DNA from: Dimorphilus gyrociliatus | Taxonomy: Eukaryota; Annelida; Polychaeta; Dinophilidae | Direction of reading: 5' to 3' | Length of the DNA stretch: 64,000 bases | NCBI GenBank assembly: GCA_904063045.1 | Contig: CAJFCJ010000003.1 | Coordinates: forward strand, 2,776,504-2,840,503 | Shown here: positions 37,982 to 51,330 of the stretch, piece by piece | How the letters are laid out: each line of letters opens with the position of its first letter | How positions within the stretch are numbered: position 1 is the stretch's first letter | Position numbers and translations under genes: made by a program | The notes under the pieces: generated by a model | What the model was told of the DNA's origin: nothing | Seen by the model: the letters and a program-made list of their open reading frames with translations, nothing else | The model's database searches: none

Positions 37982-40900
37982 TTACGTCTTCTTCCCATTA
38001 CTGAGAGAATTATTATTCTTTTGTTCATTTTCTGAGCTTTCAACTTCTGATTCACTTCTTTCATCCTTTTCAACCTATGAATAATTGAAAACAGTTTTGA
38101 ATCACGACATAATTATTATGCAATCATTTATTAAATATTAAAAAAACTTACCGAACCAGTTATAATGTATTTGTAAATCATTTTACAAATTAAATAGAAC
38201 CAGTAAATATGAAGAACCTGATTTAAAAATTAACACATTTTAATATAGTTCTAAAGAAATTAAACAAAGAATAATTACTTGAAGAAATGTCAAAAGTATA
38301 CTAAAGATCTTGTGCATAGGGAAGCCACCAACTATGTCTATAACATCGAAGTAGACCGAATACAATATGCTAAATTAATTATAAATATTTTGATAAAAAT
38401 TAGTTTTTTTCATTAAAAACATTAAATAAATTTGGATATTTACTAGAACGGATAGATGAATAATCTTGTTATTGCCCAAATGATCGTAAATATGATAAAA
38501 AGAGCATCTGTTAATTTTGAATATCCGGTATATTTAGCAAGCTTAGCACCCTATATTTAAATAAATAATATTCATGAATGTCTTAAGAGTATTAATATGC
38601 GCATTACGTGATAATATTTAATTAATATTTACCTCCATCCACCAGTCAACAGTATCGTGTACGACAAGTATTAACGCACCAATTCTTACAAAGTTACTAA
38701 CAAAACTAAGAACCAAAAGAGCTATTGTTGCCATATGGTGACTTAACATCTCCATGAAATCCTATAATGAGAGAAGATTGATTGTTAAATGACAAATGGA
38801 GAAATATTTTTTTTTAAATTTACTTTTCTTTTAACATCCATAAAGGAAGACATAACCAAAGACAGATAGAAGGAGATTTCTAGCTCGTAATACCACCAAA
38901 CATATTTATCAACGTGCTATAAAAATATGAAAATAATAATTAAGATAATTTTTAGATTCTGGTTAAATTGTAAATAGAAACCTGATATGGAAAACCTTCC
39001 CAACATTTCCGAGCATCGACAAAATATTCTTTCTGTAATGAAAGTAAAAATGTATATATATATATATATATATATAAGTAAAAGTACAGTATTCTGTATA
39101 TTTGACTATAAAGTGATTAGGCTAAAGTAATAAATAGTGTCTACATAAGGAAAATAGATTATATAGTCAAAAAAAGTACATGAAGAGAAAATATGGGTTT
39201 GATATCAAGACTGTAGATATTATTCTTTTCCAAGAGGAACTTGATTTTTTACTACAACAACTTATCTTTCAATCCTTGTGACAAGAGTATGTGCTACATC
39301 AAAGTCCACAAGCCTGCTTTTGAAAACATAATTGAGAAAAGGTAACCAGCCTTTAGGCATTATTGAATAGAAAAATGATGCTACTACAAACTAGCATTAA
39401 TATGTCCTTTGTAGAAGAAACTTGAAACAAATCGATACAGTATTACAATTGTTTACAAAACTTTCAATAAACACGTGTGAGAGAGAAACAAAGATAATGA
39501 ATATTACAACGATACTATTAGAATCTTTCTAATAAACATATCAATGTTTCATAAGGAAATATAAATCCTTAAAAATTATTTCAAAAAATATCATATAGAG
39601 GTCATTACTAGAAGTGTGCTAAAAAAAATTCGTACGATCATCTATATAAAAATTATGATTTGAAAACTGCTTTTAGTTAATTTATTTGCTATTCAGGTAT
39701 TTATCTAAAATATTGAGTTACAAGTTTGTAAGCTCAAATCAATAATTTCCGGTATAAAATAAATTTAGAATAAAGGGAGAAATTAGCCATAAATAAAATA
39801 ATATCAATACAAACTGAAATAGAAGAAATTGAAAGGTTTTTAGGGTAAAGAATAAGAGATAACATGAGAGAGGTCTAAGGAATGTATACCAATTCAAGTT
39901 ACTAAATAGAACACTGAGGAAATGTATAATTTATAGGGATAAGATTACAAATGTTGTTGTTGTTCTCTATCATGACTCTAAGTGTGATAAGAGATAAATT
40001 TCTTATAAAGCTGGTTATAAAATTTGAACGAGGTTCAGAATAATTCGTTTTCAGTTTGGTTATTTTCTATTAAGATTTTATATAAATTTTACTTACATCC
40101 CAGAGTATCCAAATTCCATACCAGAAAGCAATAAAGTAGAAAGTAAACCTCCAGCTAAAATAAAAGAAAATGACATATTATTTGTATGTTATCATACATT
40201 CAAGCATTTCTTAATTTGTATATTTCATATAGTTTATATCAAACAGTGCCCTCTGTTGCATATACAAGCGATCACGCCATATAAATATCAGGTGATCACG
40301 CCATAAAAATATTATGCAATCATGGCGTAAAAAACCCTGACAGTAAAAAACTGGGATATTCTGTTCTTTATTAATCGTGACATTTCTCCTATCCTTGACC
40401 TCACCTACTGTTGGCAGTTAATAAACATTTTTCACATATTAGAATAGTGAATCTCGTCTTTATTCTAACTAGTTTGGTTAAATATCGCTATTTTTAGGCT
40501 TTCATTCAAACAATTTCTAGTATTAAAGATAACATAGTTACTAAACAATCCATACATATTTTCTAGACTCATTAGAAACTAGATTTAAGACAATCTAAAT
40601 TTAAATATGTATGTTAGATAGTATATTCTTATGATAATAATTTCCTTATTAAAAAATAAAGAAGAGTTTTCTAAGTTTTTAATTAAAATAATAAATTCTA
40701 CCTGGTCTCTCTAAATTTTTGCATAAGACTTGGATTAAGCGATACTCTTTTCCTTCTCCACCATCTTTCTATTTGTCTTGTAGTTAGATCAGTCCTCTTT
40801 GACAACTCCTACGGCAAAACTAACTTATATAGGTATTTATCTATCAAAGGGAAGAAAAATTACGTTTAGGCGATCTTCCTTCGGTAAAGACTTTCTCAGT

Positions 40901-42059
40901 TTGAATGCAGCCTCCAGAACTTGATTTTTTGGGGGTGGTGGTGGTGCCTTTTCTTTTAACTTGTATAATCTTCCAATTGGAGTAGCAATACATCTGTTAT
41001 CAAAATTTATCATTTTTATTACTGCTATATTGTATTATCGATAAGTGACAAGACTGTTTCCGATACTGCTATCGAAAGTTTAACCTTTTGATCAAAAGAT
41101 GGAGAGTTTTGTTCAAGTAAAGGACTTGTAGTGTAAAGTAAATAATATTCAAGAAGCGTCTTAACAGAAAGTTAAAAGCATGTAGTTAGATGAATTAATA
41201 GAGAATAGATTGTAATAATAAAAGTATATAATACTAATAAAAGTAATAAACGATACTAATAGTAATAATGGCAATATATCTCCGCTAAAAGTATGAAAAA
41301 TTAACGGGGTGTAGTCCTTTTTGTCGCCTTTTACATTTGCACTTTATTTGCACTAACCGCCAATACATGCATTTTATCAAATCAACTTAATGTGGATTGA
41401 TAAGGTTCATCTAACCGCCGTGGACGTCTAAATATAGTTCAAATTTTAATGTATTACAGTAAGTGAATAATTTACTTAAATAAACAGTGAGTGTTCAGCA
41501 AATAATTAACGATATCAATATTAACAAAATGATTGTAAAATTTTAGTTATCATTGTCCTCCAAATATATGACTCATTGATATACTATATTCATCTTTTAA
41601 TTAATATATATAAAGCCTAAGCATAAGTTTCTTCTAATGACAAAATATATTACTTCGTAAAAAATTAGGCCTTTATTAAAATATTGTCAAGTAAAAGATT
41701 ATACTTTAATATTATATATATTGTTAAATATTAATGTTAACTTACTAGACGTGAAAGTTATTCAACCACTACTAAACGCTACTTATGAATAGTGCAAAAT
41801 CGTTTAGGATTGCTTTAAATATTTATCATAAATACAACTATTGTAACAAAATATAGTATGTATAGTAAAGCAATCTATATATCGCTCACCTTTCAAAAAC
41901 CAATCTAGTCATAAATATGCAAATACCAAAAGGTATTATAAGAAATATGTGCCATGCTTTTGGTAAATCAATATGTGGGTACTTTTCAAAATCTTTCCAT
42001 TTGATATTAGGTGGCAACCAGAACGATTCTGCCCAAAAATACTCCTTCATCATATCCAT
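37982..42059 (-). CDS. Ceramide synthase, copy B
   Basis: Paralog of the downstream copy A. Exons: 42059-41890, 40993-40864, 40808-40702, 40154-40097, 39032-38982, 38916-38824, 38761-38633, 38550-38444, 38369-38279, 38217-38152, 38074-37982; sum 1095 nt, 364 aa. The first ten exon lengths (170, 130, 107, 58, 51, 93, 129, 107, 91, 66) are identical to copy A. Motifs: FWLPPNIKWKDFE; homeobox-like end TRQIERWWRRKR; SWRFTFYFIAFWYG; WWYYELEISFYLSL; catalytic MLSHHMAT and VVHDTVDWWME; tail VEKDERSESEVESSENE. The linker PPPPPP (residues ~75-80) is absent from copy A. Start: first of several close ATGs (MDMMKEYF); MKEYF could also be used. Confidence 0.92.
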
Positions 42060-42555
42060 AATCAGCTTGTACCTGTTTCTATTTTCTCAACTGAGTGTTT
42101 TGCTTAATATGAATATAAAATAAAATACTTTGCAAACTTCCTATGTTCTTATTTTACTGACAGTTAGCTTAATGATCGTTTCTGGAAAGCTGAAGATTAA
42201 ATAATTCTTCTTGCCTATAACTTAGTTACTCATTCAAGTTATGACTAATAAAATCGAAGTCTTCACTATAATCTTACATTGTAAAGATAAACCTACAGGC
42301 CTGAACTATATTGATAAGCCGCATGAAAATACAAATAGAATATTTAGCAATAAAAAATATATTTTATAAAAGAATAAGAAGTCAATGATTTCATTATTGA
42401 ACTAAAAAAAGCTAATAGATTGGAATGTGTGCATTAATACTATTTTTACAACAAAAGGAACATACGAATAAATGCTTGGTTAATTATTAGTGTAAAAGAA
42501 AAGGAGAAGTAGACTTGAAACTCGACAGTATTACTAACCGGTCAATTACTAGGAA
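42060..42555. other. Spacer between myosin-like 3' end and ceramide synthase B promoter
   Basis: 496 bp, AT-rich, both flanking genes on the minus strand. No coding sequence supported. Confidence 0.5.
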
Positions 42556-45500
42556 CTAATCGATTTCATCATCTAAACTATGTTGATTTAATTTATAACT
42601 ACCGTATCTTTTGCAAGTTGAATGAATTGATGATTCATAAAGATTATAGTTTAGTTCACTTGTTCTAAACCTTATTAATGGGTTACCATAAGAAAAAAAT
42701 CCTATAAATTTTTTATTTTCATTGCCATTCGACGTTGTTCCTTGTCCGTTAGGAAGAGAATTATTATGTATTACTTCCATTACAGCTGTATTTTTCTGCA
42801 AGCTTCTCCTCCTAATAAATTTCTGTATTTTTAACGCAGCTCTATTCCTTTCAACGATTGTTTTTAGTTTCTTTCTTAAAATATAACTTTTCCAATATTT
42901 TGTAATTGTAATAACATTTTTTCTCTTAATATTTAAATAATAATTTTCAATTGAATTATTTGCCAAATCATTCATAAATATTCCAGTTTTGCCAAATTTT
43001 ATACTCTTTTCAAATTCAGGTATATTAAGAGATTCTAGAAATTTTTCAATAGCATCTCTCAGTTCTTTATCATTATCGACATTTTGAGTAGGAAGACGAT
43101 AATTTCTATGTAATAAATCATACTTATGGCTGAAAATGTATCATTTTTTATCAATTGTATATATTTGAGGTTTAATAATATTCATTTTAATATTTTAGAA
43201 TTTATTTTACTTATACTTACAAGTATGGATAATCTTTCTGGGTTAAATATACCTCCTGTACTATACCACTATTCTTAAGTTGCTGATACAAATAACATCC
43301 ATTTATTTCAACGCCATTTTGGTGATTTTGTGCAGTTATATTAGATGGTTTAAAACATCTTACGAAGCGTTCTTCTGTTTTTTCAAGTAGTTTTATCAGA
43401 TTTTCAACCGATACCTAAATGTTTGGAGAAAGAGAGCATAAGATATAAAAATTCCTTCTCTCAAATCAAATTAATATACTCTATGTTCGGTTAATAATGT
43501 ATGTCGACGTCTATTAGTTGTAAATTTTTTATCATCTACATTATTATTATCAATTAGATTCCTTATAAATGAACTCTCGCTATTTGATATTAAACTTGTC
43601 CAAGTTCTTATATCCGCGGCCGAATTCTTTTCCACCATACCAATTATTGAATATTCAACATTTTTCGCGTAATGGCTAATAACAAATGTAGACGTATGAG
43701 GTTTCGGTTTAATTAATTTAGATTGTTGACAATTTAAACATAAGCTATCCATAACTGCCTTCTTCGCAAAGTTATTTTTCATTACAACTGGCTGTATAGA
43801 TGAAATATTTTACTAGAATTTTAATAGAATTAATTAAGCATCTAACTAATAACATACGTCATTTAAAGCTGAAAATAATAATTCTGAAATTTCATCTGAA
43901 GTTTTTGACACATGTTTCCAAAGGTTATTTCTCTCAACGTCCAGACCCTCCTCAACAAATTTTTTTTGTTTATCTATTACGCATACAGTTAAATAATGGT
44001 CTTGAAGTTTTTCGTTGGCAAAATTGATTGATAGCTGTTCTAGTGAATTTACTTCCATTGATTCAAAACCAAATATATCAAGAATTTGAATTGTCTTAAT
44101 AGTCTCTATAGACGGTGATAAATCTTGGTTTATTTTTTTTACAATAAATGAAAAAGTTCTGAAAACAATATATAATTAATAAACTTTTGGGAAGCGAAAA
44201 ATAATCAACGCTTTTTCTGTGCTCTATTTCATAGCAACACAATATTACAGAGTTAAATACAGATTTGTTGCTAGGTAGCACAGAAAAATCCTCGGTATGT
44301 AATACTAACCTACAATACAGAAATTCTATGAAACTATTCAATCGTTCTTTTGCTTCTCCGGCTGAGTATTGAACAACGAAAACGCTCTTTCTCCTCGTTC
44401 CAGCTCGTAGCTGTCGGGTCGATATTGCTCTTAAAATTTCCGTATAGTCTAATAGAAGAGCATTTTCAATAAGATTTAAAGCCTCGTTGATATTTCCTCT
44501 TTTGAAGATTGGTTGAGCAATTGCACAATCTTCTTCCTTTTCAAAATCAATTCTCTTTAGAAGAATAAGCGATGCTATTAATTGCATTAAGCCATCAATT
44601 TCGTGTTGTTCAAAATTTGTTTGTCTTAACGAATTTATAGTTTTGTTCAAATTTGATTGGCCTTCATTTTCATTAATGCCATATTTTCCAAGATATTTAG
44701 TCAATTCAGATTTAGGCAAACCTAAGAGCTAAAGGGTTACATATTAGTATAAAAGGTCACAAAAAATAAAGGAACAACGAAGGAATTACTTGATAAAAGA
44801 TGTGAAAATTAGATAATTCCAATGAATGAACTCTCATTTTTTCAAGTAAAACAGCGTCTATATTAGCTCCGACCATTGTCTTTTTCCTATGAGTAATTAT
44901 ATTTCTTTGTAAGATAAGAGATTCTAGTAAAGATAAGCAAACAAAAACTCTTACGAATCAAAGTAAATCCTAATCAATTTGACAAATCTTGAGGAGTTTG
45001 TGTTTAAATTCGTTTTAGCGTTTCCCATAGCTTCAAGTAGAGCATTCGATTCGATTAAACGCCTTTCTATGGCTTTTTCGTTCAAATGCCCATTTCTTGA
45101 TGCAAAATAATTTATTAAATGCTTCACATTTTCCGTTTTTCCAGACCCACTTTCTCCAGTTACAACGATGCTATTCACTTTTGCATCATTTTGAAAAGTC
45201 TCCTCAGCTATTTGATAAATATGAGGCTCGTGTGCTAAACCTTTTAAATATTCAATCATTTTCTCATTGTTGTATAAACTCTTAATTGTCTTCATAGGAT
45301 TTAAAGCAAATAATGTTCTACCACATTTCGTATAGATTCTATTATCTTTATATCGTTGAATTAATGCCATAAGTATAGATCCAATATGAATATTATTTAA
45401 ATTAGATAGGTCACAATAATTCTTTAGAGTGTAGTTAATTTCCTCATCTTTTCTTATTTCTGACCTATTTAGCTAAAATATCAAATGTTAAACTCTATTA

Positions 45501-45892
45501 ACACAGTATCCATTTTAAAAGACAGCTTGAAAGTTACCGATATTTGTTCTTTTGTCAACTTGATGACAATTTGCATCTTATTTACAGAACTTCCTCTGAA
45601 AATTCCTAATAGTTCATCTTTCCGATAAACGTAGAATGTACTCTTCTGGAAAAAAGATCATTATAGCAATAGTTTTATTTCTCTTATCTATAGGCCTACT
45701 TTAACTGTTAACAGAAATTTGAAAAAAAATATAATTTACTTTAGAATAAAATTACACATTGACTTATTGATTGCTTCACTGACAGCTTAATTTTTTTTAC
45801 TATTATTGGTTTAGTTTGATAGTATGGTTTGTAACCTTATTTAAGGAATCCATGTAAAATTTACAATTTGAAGATTCGTCGAAAACCGCCAT
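42556..45892 (-). CDS. Divergent unconventional myosin, class XIX-like
   Basis: Actin motor. Nine exons: 45892-45836, 45645-45538, 45472-44955, 44886-44790, 44728-44310, 44158-43858, 43791-43480, 43414-43221, 43129-42556; sum 2580 nt, 859 aa. Motor motifs: YTKCGRTLFALNP, P-loop GESGSGKTE, switch I LNTNSSRF, FHIFYQ, switch II ILDIFGFES, NSLEQLSINFANEKLQDHY, FVISHYAKNVEYSIIGMVEKN, RFVRCFKPSN, converter YQQLKNSGIVQEVYLTQKDYPY. Two IQ-like segments follow (ITKYWKSYILRKK, ALKIQKFIRRR), then a ~90-residue tail. The GFES...NSLEQL phrase, LRAG, VEEGL and VEKN recall myosin XIX, the mitochondrial myosin; no SH3-like N-terminal domain is seen. Switches and P-loop are intact, so ATPase activity is plausible. 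Class assignment is tentative. Confidence 0.8.
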
Positions 45893-46384
45893 GTTCAATT
45901 TTATGCTGTCACGTGACAAAAATATACCGACTTCCTGTTTATTATTGCAGTCATGAAAACTGTTATATAAAAAGTTTTTGTTCAAATTTTAAAACAATTC
46001 CAACTATTTATAGAATATTTTCAGAGAGCTAAACTTTATTATAACAGTTAATAACATTTTATACGTTTAAAATGAAAGGCATATATTAGATTAAACATCG
46101 CTGTCAGATCAAACAATTACGTATAGTCATTCAGATGGCGTTAATATGCGCAATAACTAAACCATAGCAACTATGCCTTACTAAAAGAGACATCTGAGTT
46201 TAGAACAAATAACCTTCTGGCTTGTTTCTATAAACAGAAAATATTAAATTATTAAACTAGTTAATGATGCTTTTATAATAAGTTGATTAGTTATAACCTT
46301 TAGTATATTATATTTGTAAACACAAAAGCCATTCCTGTTGATACCGTGGAAAATTAATTGAAAGATTCAACACAACTAATAAAA
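45893..46384. promoter_or_regulatory. Shared divergent promoter region myosin-like / FAM227
   Basis: 492 bp between head-to-head start codons. Contains CAGATGGCG (46132-46140) and, overlapping the myosin start, AACATGGCGGTTTT on the minus strand, a YY1-like match that may only reflect the ATG context. Confidence 0.45.
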
Positions 46385-48521
46385 ATGACAGAACCACTGG
46401 ATTATACTTCTAGTATTAATTATCCTATGGCTAATGGTTATGATTATGGGTATGATGAGAAAGATGGCGAATATTATGATGAGACTGATGACAAAGACTT
46501 ACCACCAGTGCCAAAAACAATGGAAGATTTCTTACGCATGGAAAATCTTGAAGAATGGCCTCAGAAATTAACTTCTGAAAACCCATTGGATATTCTTACT
46601 GACAAAAATTGTTTAGGAAGTAAAACTGACTTGCAAGAGAATATAGAAGATTCAACGCGTCAGTAGATTATACTTTGATGTACTAAACGAATACATTTAA
46701 TATAACTATGACATTTTTTAAAATATATAGCCGATATTGAAAATGTATTTGACGTTCTTCAAGAAAGAGTAAATGGATTATCCAAAACAATTCTATATTT
46801 TGGGGAGAAAATGTTTAATTATCAGTTTCCAAGCATCGAAGAATCTAAAGAAAAGAATCTATATGGTAAGTAATGATTTCTATCCAGGAACCGGAACTAA
46901 TAGAAACAAATATTTCATCTACATTTTTTCTTCTATTTGCTTTTTAAGAAAAAGAAGAATTCGATAGTCAAGAAGAGAGTTACAAGGATGCGTTTTTAAC
47001 AGAATTGTCAGATAGTCAAATTATGGATGCTAATAAATATTCAAATAGATCTAAAGTGAGTTAACATAAAAATAGTATAATAATATAATAACAAGATAAA
47101 TACATGGGTGTTATTTAATTTTTTAGACATTAGAAGATTCAATGAAAGAGAGCCAGAAAGGAAACGTGAAATACTGCACCTTTCCAGGTTGGGAATTGCT
47201 AATACTTTTAAGTAATCTATTTCGGTCACTCTAATTAACTCTCTTCTGACGATAGGCTTTAAAGAAGGTGATTTAACTTCATTGCCATCTAATGTTGAAG
47301 CTCCTCACGTTCTTCATCACGTTTCGAAAGCCAATGAAGTCAACACTGGACTTCGAAAGTTTTGGAAGAAAATTTTTCAATCTGAAGCGTCAATTGCCTT
47401 ACTACAAGATTCTGTTTGGTGGCTATTTATTCATTTTTTCGAACCTACTCGCATCAGCGAAAGGGATAAACTTTTTGATAGAATGTCCGACAGTTTCGTC
47501 ACTCTCTTGTTGAGTATTCATCCAGACTTGGCTGATAAAGTTTTTATGATTTATCCAAGTTGTTTGGCACAGAGTGTATTTGTTTCTTTTCAAGAGGCCT
47601 TTCCAGAATCTGGACAAATGTTCGATAACAGCTTTAAAGAAGATATTTGCGGGTTTGTATATGAGTGGATAACTGGAACAAAACCACCTGTTGGCTCATG
47701 GAAAGTTTGGAACTTCAATCGTTTAAAATTACCTTCAGAACATAGAGCAACATCTGATGAAGGTGAATTAGAAAGACTGACTATGGATATAGCTCTAAAT
47801 AATCGACCTTTAGACGTTCATTTAGGGTTTGATGAATTTTTAAAAGTTGTAGAGAATTTAGGAGATAAAGAGCTGGAAGATAGTCAAAATACTACTCTCG
47901 TGAGAAATAAATCCAAAATTAACATAATGAGGCCATCAAATAGAAGAAAAAAAGTTGACAAAAGTCATGTTATCGGAAGAGGGTCAAAAGTGGAAAAAGT
48001 TCTCTTCGACTTAAAAGGACGATCGCCGTTAGTTGAGCATTTTCTTAACATGAAACTGCTAGCTGAAAAGGAGCCACCTAGAGTTCCAAGGAGAATGCAG
48101 AGAATACAAATAATTGAAGAACCAGAAAATAAAATGACATATAAACAAGTTATTAATGAAACTGTTGAAAAGAGTAGGATAAATAAAGAGAAATTTATGA
48201 ATATATCTAAAGAAACCGAAAAAGAGTTAGCCAAATTGGAAAAGGAGAGAAAAATGATGAAAAGAAAAATCGAGAAACTTCAAAAAGATTTACTTTTTAT
48301 TAAAGATCCTGCTGAAGCTAGAAAGAAGAGTGAAAAAGTATTTTCCAGTTTTGTAAGCATATTAATAATATTTCATTCTTGTTTTTGTCTCCATTTACTA
48401 CTCTTTTAATCATTTGTACATTTAACAGAAACAATCTTACGATGATTTAATTGTTATGGAAGAAGAAAAAGTTGAAAACTTAGAAGACGAAGAAGATAAG
48501 GAAGAGAATTTTGATGATTAA
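46385..48521 (+). CDS. FAM227 (FWWh-domain) protein
   Basis: Homolog of FAM227A/B, little-studied proteins found in ciliated organisms. Six exons: 46385-46658, 46731-46865, 46949-47055, 47127-47211, 47256-48352, 48429-48521; sum 1791 nt, 596 aa. Family block: CTFPGWELL, then LPSNVEAPHVLHHVSKAN, FWKKIFQSE, SVWWLFIHFFEP, KLFDRMSDSFVTLLLSI, YPSCLAQSVFVSFQEAFPES, SWKVWNF. The VWWLFIHFF stretch is the FWWh signature. C-terminal part is a basic region and coiled coil (KELAKLEKERKMMKRKIEKL), ending in an acidic EEE/EDEED tail. Exon 1 donor ACGC|GTCAGT was picked because it is the only in-phase choice. Start ATG at 46385; the frame is open further upstream only to a TTG. No function is assigned. Confidence 0.85.
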
Positions 48522-49716
48522 AAATTTTAATACTTTTTTATAAGATATATCTTAAATATTGTTGTATATAGCTAACGACATCTATTGGCGACCGATAAAA
48601 ATTATATAATATTTTTACTATCATTAATTTTTGATCAAATGTCATCAGTAATGTCGCTAAATCTTTGTAATAAATAAAATAAAAAGCTCTTTAATCATGC
48701 ATTTAGAAAAATAATAAGACAAATCATAAAAGAAAGCGTTACTTAGGGCAAAGGTTTCGTTTGATTATTCTTTTTGTTTCTTTTTTCACATATACTGGAT
48801 GATATTTCAATTTTATACTTGCGTTATAATATGTACACTAATGTATAGTATATTATCATTTTATGTAGGATTAAGTTTCCTCTATTTTTAAATGAAAGAA
48901 AAGTTATTTTGTTCTGGGAATCAATTTTTCATTCTAAAATGGAATATAACCTCCTTCTTATATACATAAGGTCTTATGGTATGAAATAATTAGAGAGGAT
49001 GTTTGAATAATCTTGACCTTAATTTTTGCTTTTTACTATTGCCAGAATTCTAGAAAAGTCTTTCTTCTAGATAAAGCTCCTCTCTAATTATTAAACCATT
49101 TCCTCTTGAGTGACAGTTACGGGCCTAACTATCAGATCCGAGAGACTTAAATTTGCTCTCATCAGAAAAGATTTTGCCTTCATATTACAAAGGCTTTTTT
49201 CATTCTCCCATTTTTTACCCTCTCAATTTTCAAATATTCCTTAAAAAGACTTTTTTACAAATCTTTATTTACAAATAAAAGTTTATACTGATTTTGAATA
49301 GTACATCTCTTTGATTTTCTTTTATCATTTCTCCTTCGTAAATTCATCCTATTCCTTCAATCACATTTTAAAAAATATACACCACCTTTCATTCTTTCCC
49401 TATCTAATAAAAAAAATTTACAGTATAGGCTTAATGTAAATATAGAGAACTTGGGACCCAATTTGAGAATGTTATTATACATAGTCTTCTAAAGATAATT
49501 AAAGCGAACAGCTACTTATTTTAGGACTCCAATTTTCTTTTACTATTGACTCTGAGAAAAGGAATAAAACACTTTTTCTCTGTTAGAATATGGTATTAGG
49601 AATTTTACTTTAAAATCATTAAAATATCTTAATTTTATTAATTATATTACTTTGCTAATTAATAGACAATTAATAAATATAAAAAAAATAGAGCATTAAA
49701 AAAAAAAAATATCAAC
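48522..49716. other. Intergenic, FAM227 3' side
   Basis: AT-rich. AATAAA-type signals near 48671 fit the FAM227 3' end. A CATCTATTGGCGACC motif at 48579-48593 resembles the dispersed ATGGCG-type sites. No coding region seen. Confidence 0.5.
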
Positions 49717-49800
49717 GGGGACAGCCGGGATTCGAACCCGGGACCTCTCGTAGACTAGAACATCCCTAAACGAGAATCATACCCCTAGACCACTGTCCCC
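49717..49800 (-). tRNA. tRNA-Pro-AGG: tRNA-Pro(AGG) with an 11-nt intron
   Basis: On the minus strand the 84-nt sequence folds as a cloverleaf. Acceptor stem GGGGACA pairs with TGTCCCC. The D arm is GGTCTAGGGGTATGAT and the anticodon stem CTCGT/ACGAG. The T arm is CCGGGTTCGAATCCCGG. The anticodon loop begins TTAGGG, giving anticodon AGG, followed by an extra 11 nt (ATGTTCTAGTC) before position 38: a canonical 37/38 intron, leaving a 73-nt mature body. The D- and T-arm boxes are good A and B box promoters. A run of T follows on the transcribed strand (plus-strand A-run 49699-49709), a Pol III terminator. Confidence 0.95.
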
Positions 49801-51261
49801 TTGCGGCGTAAGGTAGTAAAAAAACCTAGTATATAAAATTTATCTTACTTAAAAATAAAATGACAATTAAAATCGTAAAAAAATAAAAATATGGAATAAT
49901 AGTAAACTACAATTATTCTATATATTGCCAAAAAATACAGAGAAAATGTGCAGTTACGTAGAACAAGAGCGATAATAGATAGCATTTAATTAAGTATGCC
50001 TAATCTTGATAATTATAATAATAAAAATAATAGTCATTCACTTCACATGCATTATGCAACTAAGATACAATAATATAAAAAGAGTCTAGGTGAAGATTTG
50101 TGATTTTTTAAGAGTAATAAATTAAATTAACTAAAATTCACTTTATAAGCTAATGTGACTGACTATGAGGTAATTAACTAAGTAAGCTAATTAGTACAGT
50201 GTGAGTATGGAGCATAAATTATATGAGAGACATCGGATTAGCTACCTCATCATTTGTTGCAACTGCAGCGTTTTAGTAAGACTAAAGCGAACTAGAAAAG
50301 ACTCTTTTGCTGTTTTTAAAAGGCTTAGTGCCGATTCGTTTTAGAAAACACAGTGGAGGTCATTAAATACTATCTCTCTATATTGAAAGGAAATTAATCA
50401 ACCATCTTATGTCTGTGAATTTTACATCAAGTTGAAAAAAGATAGGATAAAATCATAAAATCTTATAAAAGTGCTAATAGAAAAAAAGAAGAAAAGATAT
50501 AAGAGACAACGGGGAAGGGGAGAGGGGAAAAAAAGAAGAAAAATTAGAGGTAGAAGAAGCAGAAGAAGAAGAGGAAGAAGATCAAATAGTGAATTTTTCA
50601 TTTTTATTACCTCAAAAAAAAGACTACTAATAATGGGATAACCCAAAATCTGCTTAAAAAGACTCTAAACTGCAAAAAACTAAAAAAAGGTAACTTTCTA
50701 GTTTTGAATTTATTACGAAATACTTTATTAAAACAAATAGAAATTTTGAATGTTAAGTTAGTTAATAGAAAAGAGAAGGGAAAGGGAAAGAACAGTGAAT
50801 AGAATTTGTTACATTTTCTTTATCTTTATTTGAAGTCAACTTTTAAATATTGACATTTTAAATACAAAAGTCAAATTAGAGGGTTTAAGACAATAGTTTA
50901 AAGGTAACATACTTAAAACAAAGTGAAATTCAATAGAAAATAATTATCGCAATGATATATGATTTTTAGGAAGAGGAAAAACGGAAAAAAATGCACATAT
51001 GTATAAAAACATATGCAAAGTAGTAGATTTTTTTTCGTTAATACAATTCGAGCCTTTCATTATCCATAGTAAGTAAAGTATTCTATGACAGTTTTTTTTG
51101 TAAATAAGAAATAAAATGTATTTTGGGGAAACTCTTAGACAAAGATTACTATTATCCAGATATCCTTTTATATAATCAATAATTTAAAACTGGTAATGGT
51201 ATAGAAAAGACGGCGACAGAATAATTTTTAAGCGATAAATAGACAGAGACAGAACGAGAGA

Positions 51262-51330
<69 letters not shown>

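Noticed and set aside
40264..40332. CRISPR-like spaced repeats
   Set aside because: Only two imperfect direct copies plus one inverted copy in a eukaryotic intron; no array structure.
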